A stretch of DNA of 64,000 nt, from contig NZ_JABAIM010000003.1 of the NCBI RefSeq assembly GCF_012641365.1, positions 310,001 through 374,000 on the forward strand, given 5' to 3'. Every line of letters starts with the position of its first letter. Position 1 is the stretch's first letter. The stretch is from Leeia aquatica. Lineage in GTDB: Bacteria > Pseudomonadota > Gammaproteobacteria > Burkholderiales > Leeiaceae. The notes beneath the pieces are model-generated. The model was not told the DNA's origin and made no database searches. It worked only from the letters and a program-made list of their open reading frames with translations. The position numbers and the translations under genes were made by a program. Positions 15,993 through 23,943 of this stretch are shown here, piece by piece.

Positions 15993-17030
15993 TTACGCAG
16001 TCACCAACCGCCAATCCACCGCTTCGCCCGCGCGCAGCGGGATCAGTACATCTCCGTCATAGGGCAGGCTATCCGGCACCGTCCAGCGCTCCTTGCGCAG
16101 CGTAATCTGCTCCTGATTGCGCGGCAGCTGATAGAAGTCCGGGCCATTGAAGCTGGCAAACGCTTCCAGCTGGTCTAGCGCCCCAACCGATTCAAACGCC
16201 TCAGCGTACAGTTCGATGGCGCTGAGCGCGGTATACATGCCGGCACAGCCGCAGGCATGCTCCTTGGCACCCTTGGCGTGTGGCGCACTGTCGGTACCCA
16301 GGAAGAACTTGCGGCTACCCGAGGTCGCAGCCGCCAGCAAGGCTTCGCGGTGACGCTCACGCTTGAGCACCGGCAGGCAGTAATGATGCGGCCGGATACC
16401 GCCGGTAAACAGCGCGTTGCGGTTCATCAACAAATGGTGAGCGGTCAAAGTGGCGGCGACGTTGTCCGGCGCCTGCTGCACAAACTGTGCGGCGTCTGCC
16501 GTGGTGATGTGCTCGAACACCACCCGCAGCCGCGGGAAGCGCTGCAGCAAGGGCTGCATCACCCGGTCAATAAATACGGCCTCCCGATCAAACACGTCCA
16601 CCGTCGGATCGGTCACTTCGCCATGCACCAGCAAGGGCATGCCCAGCCGTTCCATCTCAGACAGCGTATCGGCACACCGCCCCAGCAAGTCGGTCACCCC
16701 GGCATCCGAGTTGGTGGTGGCACCCGCCGGATACAGCTTCACCGCTTGCACCACCCCGCTTTGCCGGGCGCGGGCGATTTCCTCCGCTGGCGTCTTGTCG
16801 GTCAGGTAGAGCACCATCAGCGGGTCAAAGCTAGAACCCGCAGGCAGCGCGGCCAGGATGCGCTCACGGTAGGCCAGTGCCTGGGCAGTGGTGGTGACCG
16901 GCGGCTTCAGATTGGGCATGACGATGGCGCGGGCAAACTGCCGCGCCGTGTGCGGCAGTACAGCGGCCAATGCGGCACCATCACGCAGGTGCAGATGCCA
17001 ATCATCGGGGCGGGTCAGGGTAAGTTCCAT
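15993..17030 (-). CDS. pyrC: Dihydroorotase, PyrC type
   Basis: 345 residues from ATG 17030 ([18 protein letters not shown]), with AGGA upstream; E. coli PyrC is about the same size. Zinc ligands H12 and H14 (HLHLRDG), the carbamylated Lys in [26 protein letters not shown] and the catalytic Asp in [14 protein letters not shown] are all visible. It cyclises carbamoyl-aspartate to dihydroorotate, step three of pyrimidine synthesis. The start lies 1 nt after the stop of the upstream potassium-channel gene, so the two are translationally coupled. Confidence 0.96.
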   Translation of the reverse strand: MELTLTRPDDWHLHLRDGAALAAVLPHTARQFARAIVMPNLKPPVTTTAQALAYRERILAALPAGSSFDPLMVLYLTDKTPAEEIARARQSGVVQAVKLYPAGATTNSDAGVTDLLGRCADTLSEMERLGMPLLVHGEVTDPTVDVFDREAVFIDRVMQPLLQRFPRLRVVFEHITTADAAQFVQQAPDNVAATLTAHHLLMNRNALFTGGIRPHHYCLPVLKRERHREALLAAATSGSRKFFLGTDSAPHAKGAKEHACGCAGMYTALSAIELYAEAFESVGALDQLEAFASFNGPDFYQLPRNQEQITLRKERWTVPDSLPYDGDVLIPLRAGEAVDWRLVTA

Positions 17031-17031
17031 G

Positions 17032-18120
17032 TCAGGTCCTGTGGCGGTGGCTGGGAGCCAGGCCCAGCCGCTGGTTAAGGGCAGCAATCCGTTCGGCATC
17101 GCCTATCAGGATCAGTGTATCAAGTGCGTCAAGTACCGTGGAGGGGGGCGGGTTGAAGATATGCTGGGACTGCTGGCCGGTACGCAAGGCCACCAGCGAC
17201 ACCCCCTCCTCATGCCCCAGCCCCAGCGCTTGCAGGCTTTGTCCGGCAACAGGCGAACCCTGCGGGATCAGCAGCTCTTCCACCCGCACCGTCTGGTTGT
17301 CCGACCCCAGCACCATGTCGAGAAAGGTCACCACATTCGGCCGCACCATCTCGGATACCATGCGCAAGCCGCCGATGAAATTGGGCATCACCACGCTGTC
17401 TGCCCCCACCTGCTTGAGCTTCTTCAAGGAGCTCTCTTCGACGGCCTTGGCGATGATGCGCAGCGCCGGATTCAACCCTCGGGCGGTCAGCACCACGAAC
17501 AGGTTATCTGCATCGTGATGCAGGGTGGCAATCAGGCCGTGTGCCCGCTCGATACCGGCCTCCTGCAGCAAGGCCTCGCTGGTGGCATCGCCCAGCAGGC
17601 AAGGTACCTGTTGCTGTTGCAGGGCCTCCAACTTGGCGGGGTCCATGTCGATCACCACAAAAGGGCGCTTCGCCCGGCGCAATTCATCTACCGCGTATTG
17701 CCCGGTCTGGCTGTAGCCACACAGGATGATGTGGCCGGACATGCCAGCCAGGGTGCGTTGCAGGGTCATATGCTTCAAAGCCTTGCGTATGTCGCCGTCC
17801 AGCAGCGAGGTAATGAAACCGGACACGGTGTACAGCATCAGCCCGGAGCCAAACACAATCAGCAGGATGGTAAACCAGCGGCCGGCATCCGACAGCGGAT
17901 GCGTCTCGCCATAGCCAATGGTGGCCAGCGTGATGACGGTCATGTACAGGCTGTCAAACCAGGACCAGTCTTCCAGCAGGTGATAACCCATCATGCCGGT
18001 CAGTAACAAGCCCAGAAGCAGGCCATGAAACCAGAAAATCTTGCGGTAAAGCGGATGGTGCAGTAGCCGGTGGGCCCACCACCAAACCCCGGATAACCAC
18101 CTCATCGTCCCTGTTTTCAT
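17032..18120 (-). CDS. Two-TM potassium channel with RCK (TrkA-N/TrkA-C) domains
   Basis: 362 residues. Two membrane segments ([22 protein letters not shown] and [20 protein letters not shown]) flank a pore loop with the K+ selectivity filter TIGYGE at residues 67-72. A cytoplasmic RCK_N Rossmann domain follows ([18 protein letters not shown], with acidic DMDP at the strand end), then RCK_C from about residue 265. The layout is that of MthK/Kch-like channels, which pass K+ across the inner membrane under ligand control. Start at ATG 18120 or 18105; both are possible. Coupling with pyrC has no evident metabolic reason. Confidence 0.9.
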   Translation of the reverse strand: MKTGTMRWLSGVWWWAHRLLHHPLYRKIFWFHGLLLGLLLTGMMGYHLLEDWSWFDSLYMTVITLATIGYGETHPLSDAGRWFTILLIVFGSGLMLYTVSGFITSLLDGDIRKALKHMTLQRTLAGMSGHIILCGYSQTGQYAVDELRRAKRPFVVIDMDPAKLEALQQQQVPCLLGDATSEALLQEAGIERAHGLIATLHHDADNLFVVLTARGLNPALRIIAKAVEESSLKKLKQVGADSVVMPNFIGGLRMVSEMVRPNVVTFLDMVLGSDNQTVRVEELLIPQGSPVAGQSLQALGLGHEEGVSLVALRTGQQSQHIFNPPPSTVLDALDTLILIGDAERIAALNQRLGLAPSHRHRT

Positions 18121-18192
18121 GCGTTCATCCTAAAGTTAACGACGCGTGCGTCGATAAACCTTACAGGCCGTCCACCCATTGCACATGCCATC

Positions 18193-18441
18193 ATGCACCT
18201 CCTGCCCCTGCCTGCCACCCTCGCGCCGCGAGCGGAACGTCATACCGAGCCGGTGCGCACGGTACAAGACCCCTACGCGAGTGCGATCCCGGTGTATCAT
18301 GCGCAGGACAATCGGCACAACAGCAAAGACCGCCGCCGCAGTGAGCGCCGCCGCCGGGATGAGGCGGTAGCACAGGAACAACGCTCAGGGTTTGAACGCC
18401 GCACCGGGAAACTCACCTCGACCTGGCTGATCAAAGCCTGA
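18193..18441 (+). CDS. Small basic hypothetical protein
   Basis: 82 residues from ATG 18193; GTG 18253 would give a shorter form. The middle is strongly basic (KDRRRSERRRRDEA, then RSGFERRTGKL), a composition seen in small proteins of unknown role in related bacteria. No signal peptide or membrane segment. No clear ribosome site is seen, which lowers confidence. It begins 72 nt from the start of the divergent channel gene and shares the direction of the next two small genes. Confidence 0.45.
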   Translation: MHLLPLPATLAPRAERHTEPVRTVQDPYASAIPVYHAQDNRHNSKDRRRSERRRRDEAVAQEQRSGFERRTGKLTSTWLIKA

Positions 18442-18474
18442 GACACGCCCCCTTACATTTGAATGGTAAAGCAT

Positions 18475-18819
18475 ATGCGACAGCACACGTTGACCGCCGT
18501 CATGGTTGGCGCTTTGTCCGTTGGATTGGCTTGGGCCAGCCCGGTCGACGACGAGGTCACCCACGCCCAATACTGGCGCGAGCAAAAGAACAGCGAATGG
18601 CAAGCCGCCAACGCCAGGCAGCAGGATGCCGCCCGCCAGCATCAGCAGGCCCAGCAAAAACTGCAAGAAGCGCAGAAGGCGGCTGAGGCCGCCAAGCTGG
18701 AACTGGACAAGCAAAGTCAGGCCTTGAAAAAGGCGACCGACGCACTGGCTCAGGCCGATAGTCGGCTGGACAAGGCCTGGGCAGCGGCGGATGCTGAACG
18801 CAAGAAAAAGCCGCAATGA
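18475..18819 (+). CDS. Small periplasmic coiled-coil protein
   Basis: About 114 residues from ATG 18475 (118 from 18463). A signal peptide (LTAVMVGALSVGLAWA) precedes a long Ala/Gln/Lys/Glu-rich helix (residues 35-110) with heptad-like spacing, ending KKKPQ. It resembles small envelope coiled-coil proteins such as Lpp-like or TolA-like spacers, without a lipobox. Its stop overlaps the next start as ATGA, so the two small proteins are made together. Function unknown. Confidence 0.7.
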   Translation: MRQHTLTAVMVGALSVGLAWASPVDDEVTHAQYWREQKNSEWQAANARQQDAARQHQQAQQKLQEAQKAAEAAKLELDKQSQALKKATDALAQADSRLDKAWAAADAERKKKPQ

Positions 18820-18986
18820 GTGGCTGGCTGGGCCGGGTCCTGTTCATCGTATTGCTGGGAATGGGCTTCAGCCTCGCTTACCGCATGCTGTTTGCACCCG
18901 GCACCCGCGCCAGCCTGGACAGGCTGGCCTGGCAGCTGGCCCTGCTCTTGCTCGGCAGCAGCGTACTGTGGCTGCTCTGGCATTAA
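18816..18986 (+). CDS. 56-aa membrane protein, translationally coupled
   Basis: The ATG overlaps the upstream stop (ATGA, 18816-18819). The product has two hydrophobic helices (VLFIVLLGMGFSLAYRMLF and LAWQLALLLLGSSVLWLLW) joined by a short charged loop, so it is a small two-TM inner-membrane hairpin. Its TAA stop shares the bases TTAA with the stop of the convergent solute-binding-protein gene. The coupling and membrane character support it as real. It probably partners the coiled-coil protein made just before it. Confidence 0.65.
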   Translation: MSGWLGRVLFIVLLGMGFSLAYRMLFAPGTRASLDRLAWQLALLLLGSSVLWLLWH

Positions 18987-19780
18987 CCCTTAGCCTGCAA
19001 GACCCGTTCCTGCAATTGTCGGATCTCGCCCTGGCTGCTCATCTGCCGTAATACCTGCGACAGTTGCCGGATCAGTGCAGATCGCCACGGGTATTGCTGG
19101 GCATTGACCTTGCTGAAGCCAATGAAAGCCTGCTGCCGGTCCAGCACCAGTATGGGGCGCAGTTCAGCGGGAATGCGGGCCAACCGGCTGCTGTCCCGCT
19201 TGGCCTGCCGCCACGCCCACTCCACGCTGAGGCGGTCATTGGCATAGCAATCCACCGCCCCAACCTTGAGTGCAGCCAACCCTTCCATGGCATCACGGAA
19301 CTCCACCCGCAGGACCGCCCCGTCCTGAAACGGCTGGTTCAGGCTGCGACTCATCAGAAAGCCTTGGTTAACGCCTATCTGCAGCCCCCGAAAATCGAGT
19401 GGCCAGCGCGGCGAGCCCGGAAGGGGTAAGCCTTGGCGACAGTACAGTGCCACATCCTCCTCTCCCAGCGGCCCCACATAGGCGTCGATATAGGGTCGCT
19501 CCTGTGGCCAGCGGTAGGGAGGGATCAACGCCAGCGCAGACCCTTGCTGCAGCATGGCAAGACCGCGCGCCCACGCTACGGGCCTCAACTGCAAGCGATA
19601 GTCCGGCAAGCGCCTGAATGCAGCCTGCAGAATGTCATTGTATAAACCCGCCGGTTGGCCATGATCCTGATAGGAATACGGCGGGTAGTTCTCGTCGTAA
19701 TAGATGATGACAACTTGCGGTGCCGCCATCAGCGGCGTGATCAGCACCAGCCAGCCACACAAGAGCAATAAATAGCGCAT
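18983..19780 (-). CDS. Periplasmic solute-binding family 3 protein
   Basis: 265 residues with a signal peptide (LLLLCGWLVLITPLMA). The family 3 fold shows YYDENYPPYSY near the start, GLYNDILQAAFRR, then DFRGLQIGVNQGF and VGAVDCYANDRLSVEWA. The usual amino-acid-binding arginine context is not clear, and no transporter genes adjoin it, so it may be an orphan sensor-like binding protein and not a nutrient carrier. It ends tail to tail with the 56-aa gene, sharing four bases. Confidence 0.8.
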   Translation of the reverse strand: MRYLLLLCGWLVLITPLMAAPQVVIIYYDENYPPYSYQDHGQPAGLYNDILQAAFRRLPDYRLQLRPVAWARGLAMLQQGSALALIPPYRWPQERPYIDAYVGPLGEEDVALYCRQGLPLPGSPRWPLDFRGLQIGVNQGFLMSRSLNQPFQDGAVLRVEFRDAMEGLAALKVGAVDCYANDRLSVEWAWRQAKRDSSRLARIPAELRPILVLDRQQAFIGFSKVNAQQYPWRSALIRQLSQVLRQMSSQGEIRQLQERVLQAKG

Positions 19781-19872
19781 TCAACAATCCCCCGATCTTT
19801 CAGTCTGGCACATCCGCCTGCCCCGTCAAGCCCATTGGCGCTTGTGGCAGATCAAGTCTGACTTCAATACGC

Positions 19873-19901
19873 CTGCAAGCGCACAGCCCCTCCCTTATAC
19901 T
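19873..19901 (+). promoter_or_regulatory. Possible promoter of the asparaginase gene
   Basis: A good -10 (TATACT, 19896-19901) lies 17 nt after a weak -35 (CTGCAA, 19873-19878), 25 nt before the start region. Confidence 0.35.
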
Positions 19902-19926
19902 GCCATCATGCCTGTATGCGGGAGTA

Positions 19927-20973
19927 ATGATGATGTCCGTCTGGAAACCGGTTGCCGCCCTGCCCCAGCATGTCCCGCTGGCGATCAGCCAGCGTGGCGA
20001 CTGGGTCGAGTGTGTGCACTATGGCTCGATAGCCGTGTGTGATGCCTCGGGTCATCTGCTGTATCGCGCCGGCGATGTGGACACACCGCAGTTCACCCGC
20101 TCCACCCTCAAGCCCTTCCAGGCCCTGCCGCTGCTAACCTCCGGCGGGGTGGACCATTTTGGTCTGACCGCCCGGCAACTGGCCCTGCTGTGTGCCAGCC
20201 ACTCTGGTGAGCCGATGCATGTTGAAGCCGTCAGCGCCATGCTGGCACAGATAGGCGGGCAGGTCTCGCAACTGCAGTGCGGATGTCAGGTGCCTTTGTT
20301 CTATACCGACCATGCCCTGCCTGCGGATGCAACGTTTACCCCCCTGCACCACAATTGCTCGGGCAAGCACACCGGCTTTCTCGCCTACTGCCAGTTGCAT
20401 GGGCACGATCACAGCAACCACCTCTCACCCCGCCACCCGTTGCAGCAGGCCATACGCGAAGCGGTGGCGCAGGTATGTCAGGTTGACCCAGCTGGCATGC
20501 CGATGGGGATCGATGGTTGCAGTGCGCCCAATTACGCGCTGCCCTTGCGCGCCTTGGCCACCGGCTATGCCCGGCTGGCCGCAGGTGTCGTGCCCGGGAT
20601 AGCGGGTGCACCTTTACAGCCCTTGTACCAGGCGATGCAGACCTACCCTGACATGGTATCGGGTAGCGGTCGCTTTGATCTGGCATTAACCCGACAGGGT
20701 GAGGGGCGCTGGGTTGCCAAAGGGGGCGCGGATGGGGTGCAGGCCATCGCGGTGCAGCACGCAGGCTATGGCATTGCCATCAAGATTGCCGATGGCAATG
20801 CACGTGCCCTGCACACCGTTACCCTGGCCTTGCTGCAGCAACTGGGGCTGCTGGATCACCCGGAACGCACGGCCTTGGCCGCCTGGCATCAGCCGCCATT
20901 ACACAATGCAGCAGGGCTAACCGTCGGCGGCATGGTGGCCCGCATTGAGCTGGCGGAGCACCGCCGGCCATAG
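19927..20973 (+). CDS. L-asparaginase, class 3 (Rhizobium etli AnsA type)
   Basis: 348 residues; three ATG codons follow each other at 19927-19935, so the exact start is uncertain by two residues. It belongs to the asparaginase II family (PF06089), unrelated to E. coli AnsA/AnsB. The S-x-x-K pair S59/K62 (RSTLKPFQ), the SHS at 91-93 and the metal-site residues C144, K147 and C198 are visible. The 3- and 54-residue spacing of the last three equals that of ReAV C135/K138/C189. It hydrolyses asparagine to aspartate and ammonia in the cytoplasm. No signal peptide. Confidence 0.9.
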   Translation: MMMSVWKPVAALPQHVPLAISQRGDWVECVHYGSIAVCDASGHLLYRAGDVDTPQFTRSTLKPFQALPLLTSGGVDHFGLTARQLALLCASHSGEPMHVEAVSAMLAQIGGQVSQLQCGCQVPLFYTDHALPADATFTPLHHNCSGKHTGFLAYCQLHGHDHSNHLSPRHPLQQAIREAVAQVCQVDPAGMPMGIDGCSAPNYALPLRALATGYARLAAGVVPGIAGAPLQPLYQAMQTYPDMVSGSGRFDLALTRQGEGRWVAKGGADGVQAIAVQHAGYGIAIKIADGNARALHTVTLALLQQLGLLDHPERTALAAWHQPPLHNAAGLTVGGMVARIELAEHRRP

Positions 20974-20989
20974 ACGACCCTGCCAATAC

Positions 20990-21697
20990 TCAGGGGCAGG
21001 GCTGAACCTGCAAGCGACTACCCGGCCACTCAGCGGACAGCGCCTTCAGGCTGTCACGCCCGGCCTCATCCAGCTTGGTAAACAGCAGGGTCCAGCGCTT
21101 GATCACCGGATCGCGCGGTCGCACCTGGGCCGACTTCACCCCCTGATTCTTCAAGGTCTCCAGGTGGTGATCTGCAGCTTCCTTGCTGGAGAAAATTCCG
21201 AGCGAAATGGCACTGTCCCACCGCCCTTTATCTTCGATCACGCTCAGATCCGTCACACCCAATGAGCGTAGCTGCTCGACTTTTTTCTCAACCAGCGTCT
21301 TGTCGCCCAAGGGCGGGATATACACCCAGTACTTCTCGGCAAACGGTTCGGAACGCGCCGATACAGGCTGCAGACGGGCAGCCTGCAATCGTGGCCGCAA
21401 GCTGCGCCAGCCCGCGTCATCCAGCTGGGTCCATTGCATGCAGACCTGCTGTGGCACTGCGGTGCTGGCGGGCGGCTCCGCCACCGCCACCTCACTGGCC
21501 GGAAGCTCCGAGACGGGGCTTGGCACCGAAGCAGGCTCCGCCTGACTGGCCGGGATCTCCTCCGGCTTGAGCAAGGTGACACGGGAGGCCGCCAGCTCAG
21601 CATGCGGTGGCTCAGGCTGCTCGGCCTGATAACCCCAGCGACTCCAGGCATAGAAACCGGCATTGGCCAGCAACAGTAGCAACAGTAGTTTCTTCAT
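20990..21697 (-). CDS. SPOR-domain membrane protein
   Basis: 235 residues. A short N-terminal membrane anchor (KKLLLLLLLANAGFYAWS) is followed by a Pro/Glu/Ala-rich linker (about 25-80). The C-terminal region (about 115-190) resembles a SPOR fold: KYWVYIPPLGDKTLVEKKVEQL and SAISLGIFSSKEAADHHLETL. SPOR domains bind denuded peptidoglycan at the septum. It is last in the thioesterase-birA-coaX block and overlaps coaX by 4 nt. A hairpin (CCCTGCC/GGCAGGG, 20978-21001) overlaps its 3' end and may terminate transcription. Confidence 0.82.
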   Translation of the reverse strand: MKKLLLLLLLANAGFYAWSRWGYQAEQPEPPHAELAASRVTLLKPEEIPASQAEPASVPSPVSELPASEVAVAEPPASTAVPQQVCMQWTQLDDAGWRSLRPRLQAARLQPVSARSEPFAEKYWVYIPPLGDKTLVEKKVEQLRSLGVTDLSVIEDKGRWDSAISLGIFSSKEAADHHLETLKNQGVKSAQVRPRDPVIKRWTLLFTKLDEAGRDSLKALSAEWPGSRLQVQPCP

Positions 21698-22485
21698 AAG
21701 GCGGATTGTCTGTCCTGCAAGGGGATTTCGGCAAGGGGCTGGCTAGAATCGGCCTGCAGCAGACTCAACAGCCCTTCCAGCACCAGCCCGTCAACCTGCC
21801 TGACCTCCAGCGCCAGCAACGGCGCCAGCAGGCTGGCATCGCCACCGGACAGCAGGCAGACCGGCGTCTGCCCATGCTGCTGCATCAGGCGCGCTTGCTG
21901 TTGCACCGCCCCGGCCATCGCCTGCAATGCCCCGCTATACAGCGCATCACCCGTTGTCTGGGGAAAGGCCACGTATTGTCCGGGGCGGCGTGCCAGCCGC
22001 GCCGTCCCGCCTGCCAGGGCGTCCAGCATCAGCTGCAAGCCGGGCACAATCACCCCACCCAGAAATGTCCCGGTTGCTGTCAGGGCATCAATTGTCAGGG
22101 CCGTGCCCGCATTCACCACCAACGCATCACCCGCGTGCAGCCGGTGCGCCGCCAGCAAGGACAGCCAGCGATCAGGCCCCAGCTGTGTCGGGTCCAGATA
22201 GCCATTATGTACTCCAGCGGCATCCGCCTGCGGCACCACCCAATGAATGGGCACCTCCGGCCAGCAGGCCCGGCAGGCTTGCTCCACCTGTGCGCGTTGC
22301 TGCGCGCCGGTGACACAGCTCCCCCAAATCTCGAGCGGCGCGGGGTCCGCCCGCCAAGGCGGCTGGGCCTGCAATGCGGCATAATCGACCACCTGGGCCG
22401 GCTGCAAGTGCTGCCGTTCATGGCACCAGGCCCACTTCAGGCGGGTATTGCCACCATCCAGCAGCAAGTGGCGCACACCGTTCAT
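21694..22485 (-). CDS. coaX: Type III pantothenate kinase
   Basis: 263 residues. The ASKHA fold motifs are visible: LLLDGGNTRLKWAW (phosphate 1), GPDRWLSLLAA, VVNAGTALTIDAL (phosphate 2 with catalytic Asp) and GGVIVPGLQLMLDAL. It phosphorylates pantothenate in the first step of CoA synthesis. Type III enzymes are not inhibited by CoA. It overlaps both birA and the SPOR gene by 4 nt; birA-coaX pairing is common in Proteobacteria. Confidence 0.95.
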   Translation of the reverse strand: MNGVRHLLLDGGNTRLKWAWCHERQHLQPAQVVDYAALQAQPPWRADPAPLEIWGSCVTGAQQRAQVEQACRACWPEVPIHWVVPQADAAGVHNGYLDPTQLGPDRWLSLLAAHRLHAGDALVVNAGTALTIDALTATGTFLGGVIVPGLQLMLDALAGGTARLARRPGQYVAFPQTTGDALYSGALQAMAGAVQQQARLMQQHGQTPVCLLSGGDASLLAPLLALEVRQVDGLVLEGLLSLLQADSSQPLAEIPLQDRQSAL

Positions 22486-23474
22486 GTCCGGTCTTTCGCT
22501 GCGCGCAAGGACACCTCACCGGCGGCCACCGGCCGCACCGTCACCCCGTCATGCAGCAGCAAGGCACCCGCCGCATCCACGCCCATGGCCACTCCGGCCA
22601 GACAGTGGTCATCGTGGTAGCACACCTGTACCGGCTGCCCTTGCCAGACGTGGTAATGCTGCCATTCCTCGCGGAAAGCCGCGAAACCTGCATCCACAAA
22701 CTGCGCCGACACCGCTTGCAACTCATCCAGCAGCAAGGCCAGCAAGGCATTGCGTGAAGGCAGGTGCGGCAGATGTGCGGCCAGATCGGTAGTACGCTGG
22801 TCGATCTGTTGCTGCAGGTTGTCGGGCAGTCGCACATTCAGGCCGATGCCGACCACCGCCTGGATGGGCCCCAGCGCATCGCCCTGGGTTTCAATCAGGA
22901 TGCCGGCCAGCTTGTGGCCATCCACCAGAATATCGTTTGGCCATTTCAGTTGCGCGGCCTGCAGGCCCAGGCGGTGCAGTACCCGCACCACCGCCACCCC
23001 TACCGCCAGACTTAGCCCGGACAGCTGGCTGATCCCACCGGGGAAACGCCACAGCACAGAAAAAGCCAGACTGCCTCCCAATGCAGCCTGCCAGCTGCGC
23101 CCGCGGCGTCCCCGCCCGGCGGTCTGGAACTCTGCCGTCAGGCACAGGCCATGCACGGCCTGCGCCGCCCGTGACAGCAGCTGGCTGTTGGTTGAATCCG
23201 TCACACTCAGCACTTCCAGCGGTGGTGCCCCCGCTTGCCGCATGGCCTGAATCTGTGAAGCGTCCAGCCAGTCCACCGGCTGGCTGAGGCGATAACCGCG
23301 CCCATGCACACTGTGCACGGGCACCCCCAGCTCGCGCGCCTGCTGCAGGGCCAGCGAAATCGAAGCACGCGATACGCCCAGCTGATCGGCGAGGGCTTCG
23401 CCGGAGCAAAACTGTTCGGTGCTGAGTGCTCGCAGCGTATCGAACACCAAGGGGCGCGGTGCGGCCAGTGTCAT
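22482..23474 (-). CDS. birA: Biotin-[acetyl-CoA-carboxylase] ligase / biotin repressor
   Basis: 330 residues. The N-terminal winged-helix (SGEALADQLGVSRASISLALQQ, about 23-45) implies DNA binding, so it is the bifunctional BirA type. The catalytic part has the biotinyl-AMP loop GRGRRGRSW, KWPNDILVDGHKLAGILIE and VVGIGLNV, and a small C-terminal SH3-like domain. It activates biotin and attaches it to BCCP, and may repress biotin genes, none of which lie here. ATGA overlaps on both sides tie it to coaX and the thioesterase. Confidence 0.95.
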   Translation of the reverse strand: MTLAAPRPLVFDTLRALSTEQFCSGEALADQLGVSRASISLALQQARELGVPVHSVHGRGYRLSQPVDWLDASQIQAMRQAGAPPLEVLSVTDSTNSQLLSRAAQAVHGLCLTAEFQTAGRGRRGRSWQAALGGSLAFSVLWRFPGGISQLSGLSLAVGVAVVRVLHRLGLQAAQLKWPNDILVDGHKLAGILIETQGDALGPIQAVVGIGLNVRLPDNLQQQIDQRTTDLAAHLPHLPSRNALLALLLDELQAVSAQFVDAGFAAFREEWQHYHVWQGQPVQVCYHDDHCLAGVAMGVDAAGALLLHDGVTVRPVAAGEVSLRAAKDRT

Positions 23475-23884
23475 GCCTGCCCCGCCGCCTGCATGGCCTG
23501 CAGCATATCGAGCATCTCGCCTTCGATGCTGATGGCCTTCTGCAGGCGGGTATCCACCACCACAAAGGTCACCCGGGCACTGGCCAGCAACTGCCCGCTC
23601 TCCTGATGGTGAAACTGCTGCTCCAGCACGGCATTGCGGCTACCGATCTCCACCAGTCGGGTCGTGAGCGTCAGCACATCATGCATGTGGGCGGCACGCC
23701 GGTAATCAATATTGATGTTGACCACCACAAAGGCCAGCCCGCGCTCGGACCAGGCATTGAGGTCGGTCATGCTGGAAAACAGCGCCCAGCGCCCGTCTTC
23801 CATAAACTCCAGGTAGCGGGCGTTGTTGACATGGCCATACACATCAATGTGGTAGCCGCGCACAGTCAAGGTGGTTTGCTGCAT
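23471..23884 (-). CDS. Acyl-CoA thioesterase, 4HBT hotdog family
   Basis: 137 residues from ATG 23884 (MQQTTLTVRGYHIDVYGHVNN), with GAAGG upstream; the 177-aa frame is an over-extension. The hotdog signature is HIDVYGHVNNARYLEFMEDGR, with the catalytic Asp and YGHVNN, like YbgC/FcbB-type enzymes. It hydrolyses an acyl-CoA of unknown chain length in the cytoplasm. It starts a four-gene overlap block and lies 59 nt after the penicillin-acylase-family gene. Confidence 0.88.
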   Translation of the reverse strand: MQQTTLTVRGYHIDVYGHVNNARYLEFMEDGRWALFSSMTDLNAWSERGLAFVVVNINIDYRRAAHMHDVLTLTTRLVEIGSRNAVLEQQFHHQESGQLLASARVTFVVVDTRLQKAISIEGEMLDMLQAMQAAGQA

Positions 23885-23943
23885 GTCTGCCTTCAGCTTC
23901 AGGGAAGCGCCTATTGTGACCGATCCGCCGTTCTGCAACCAGA

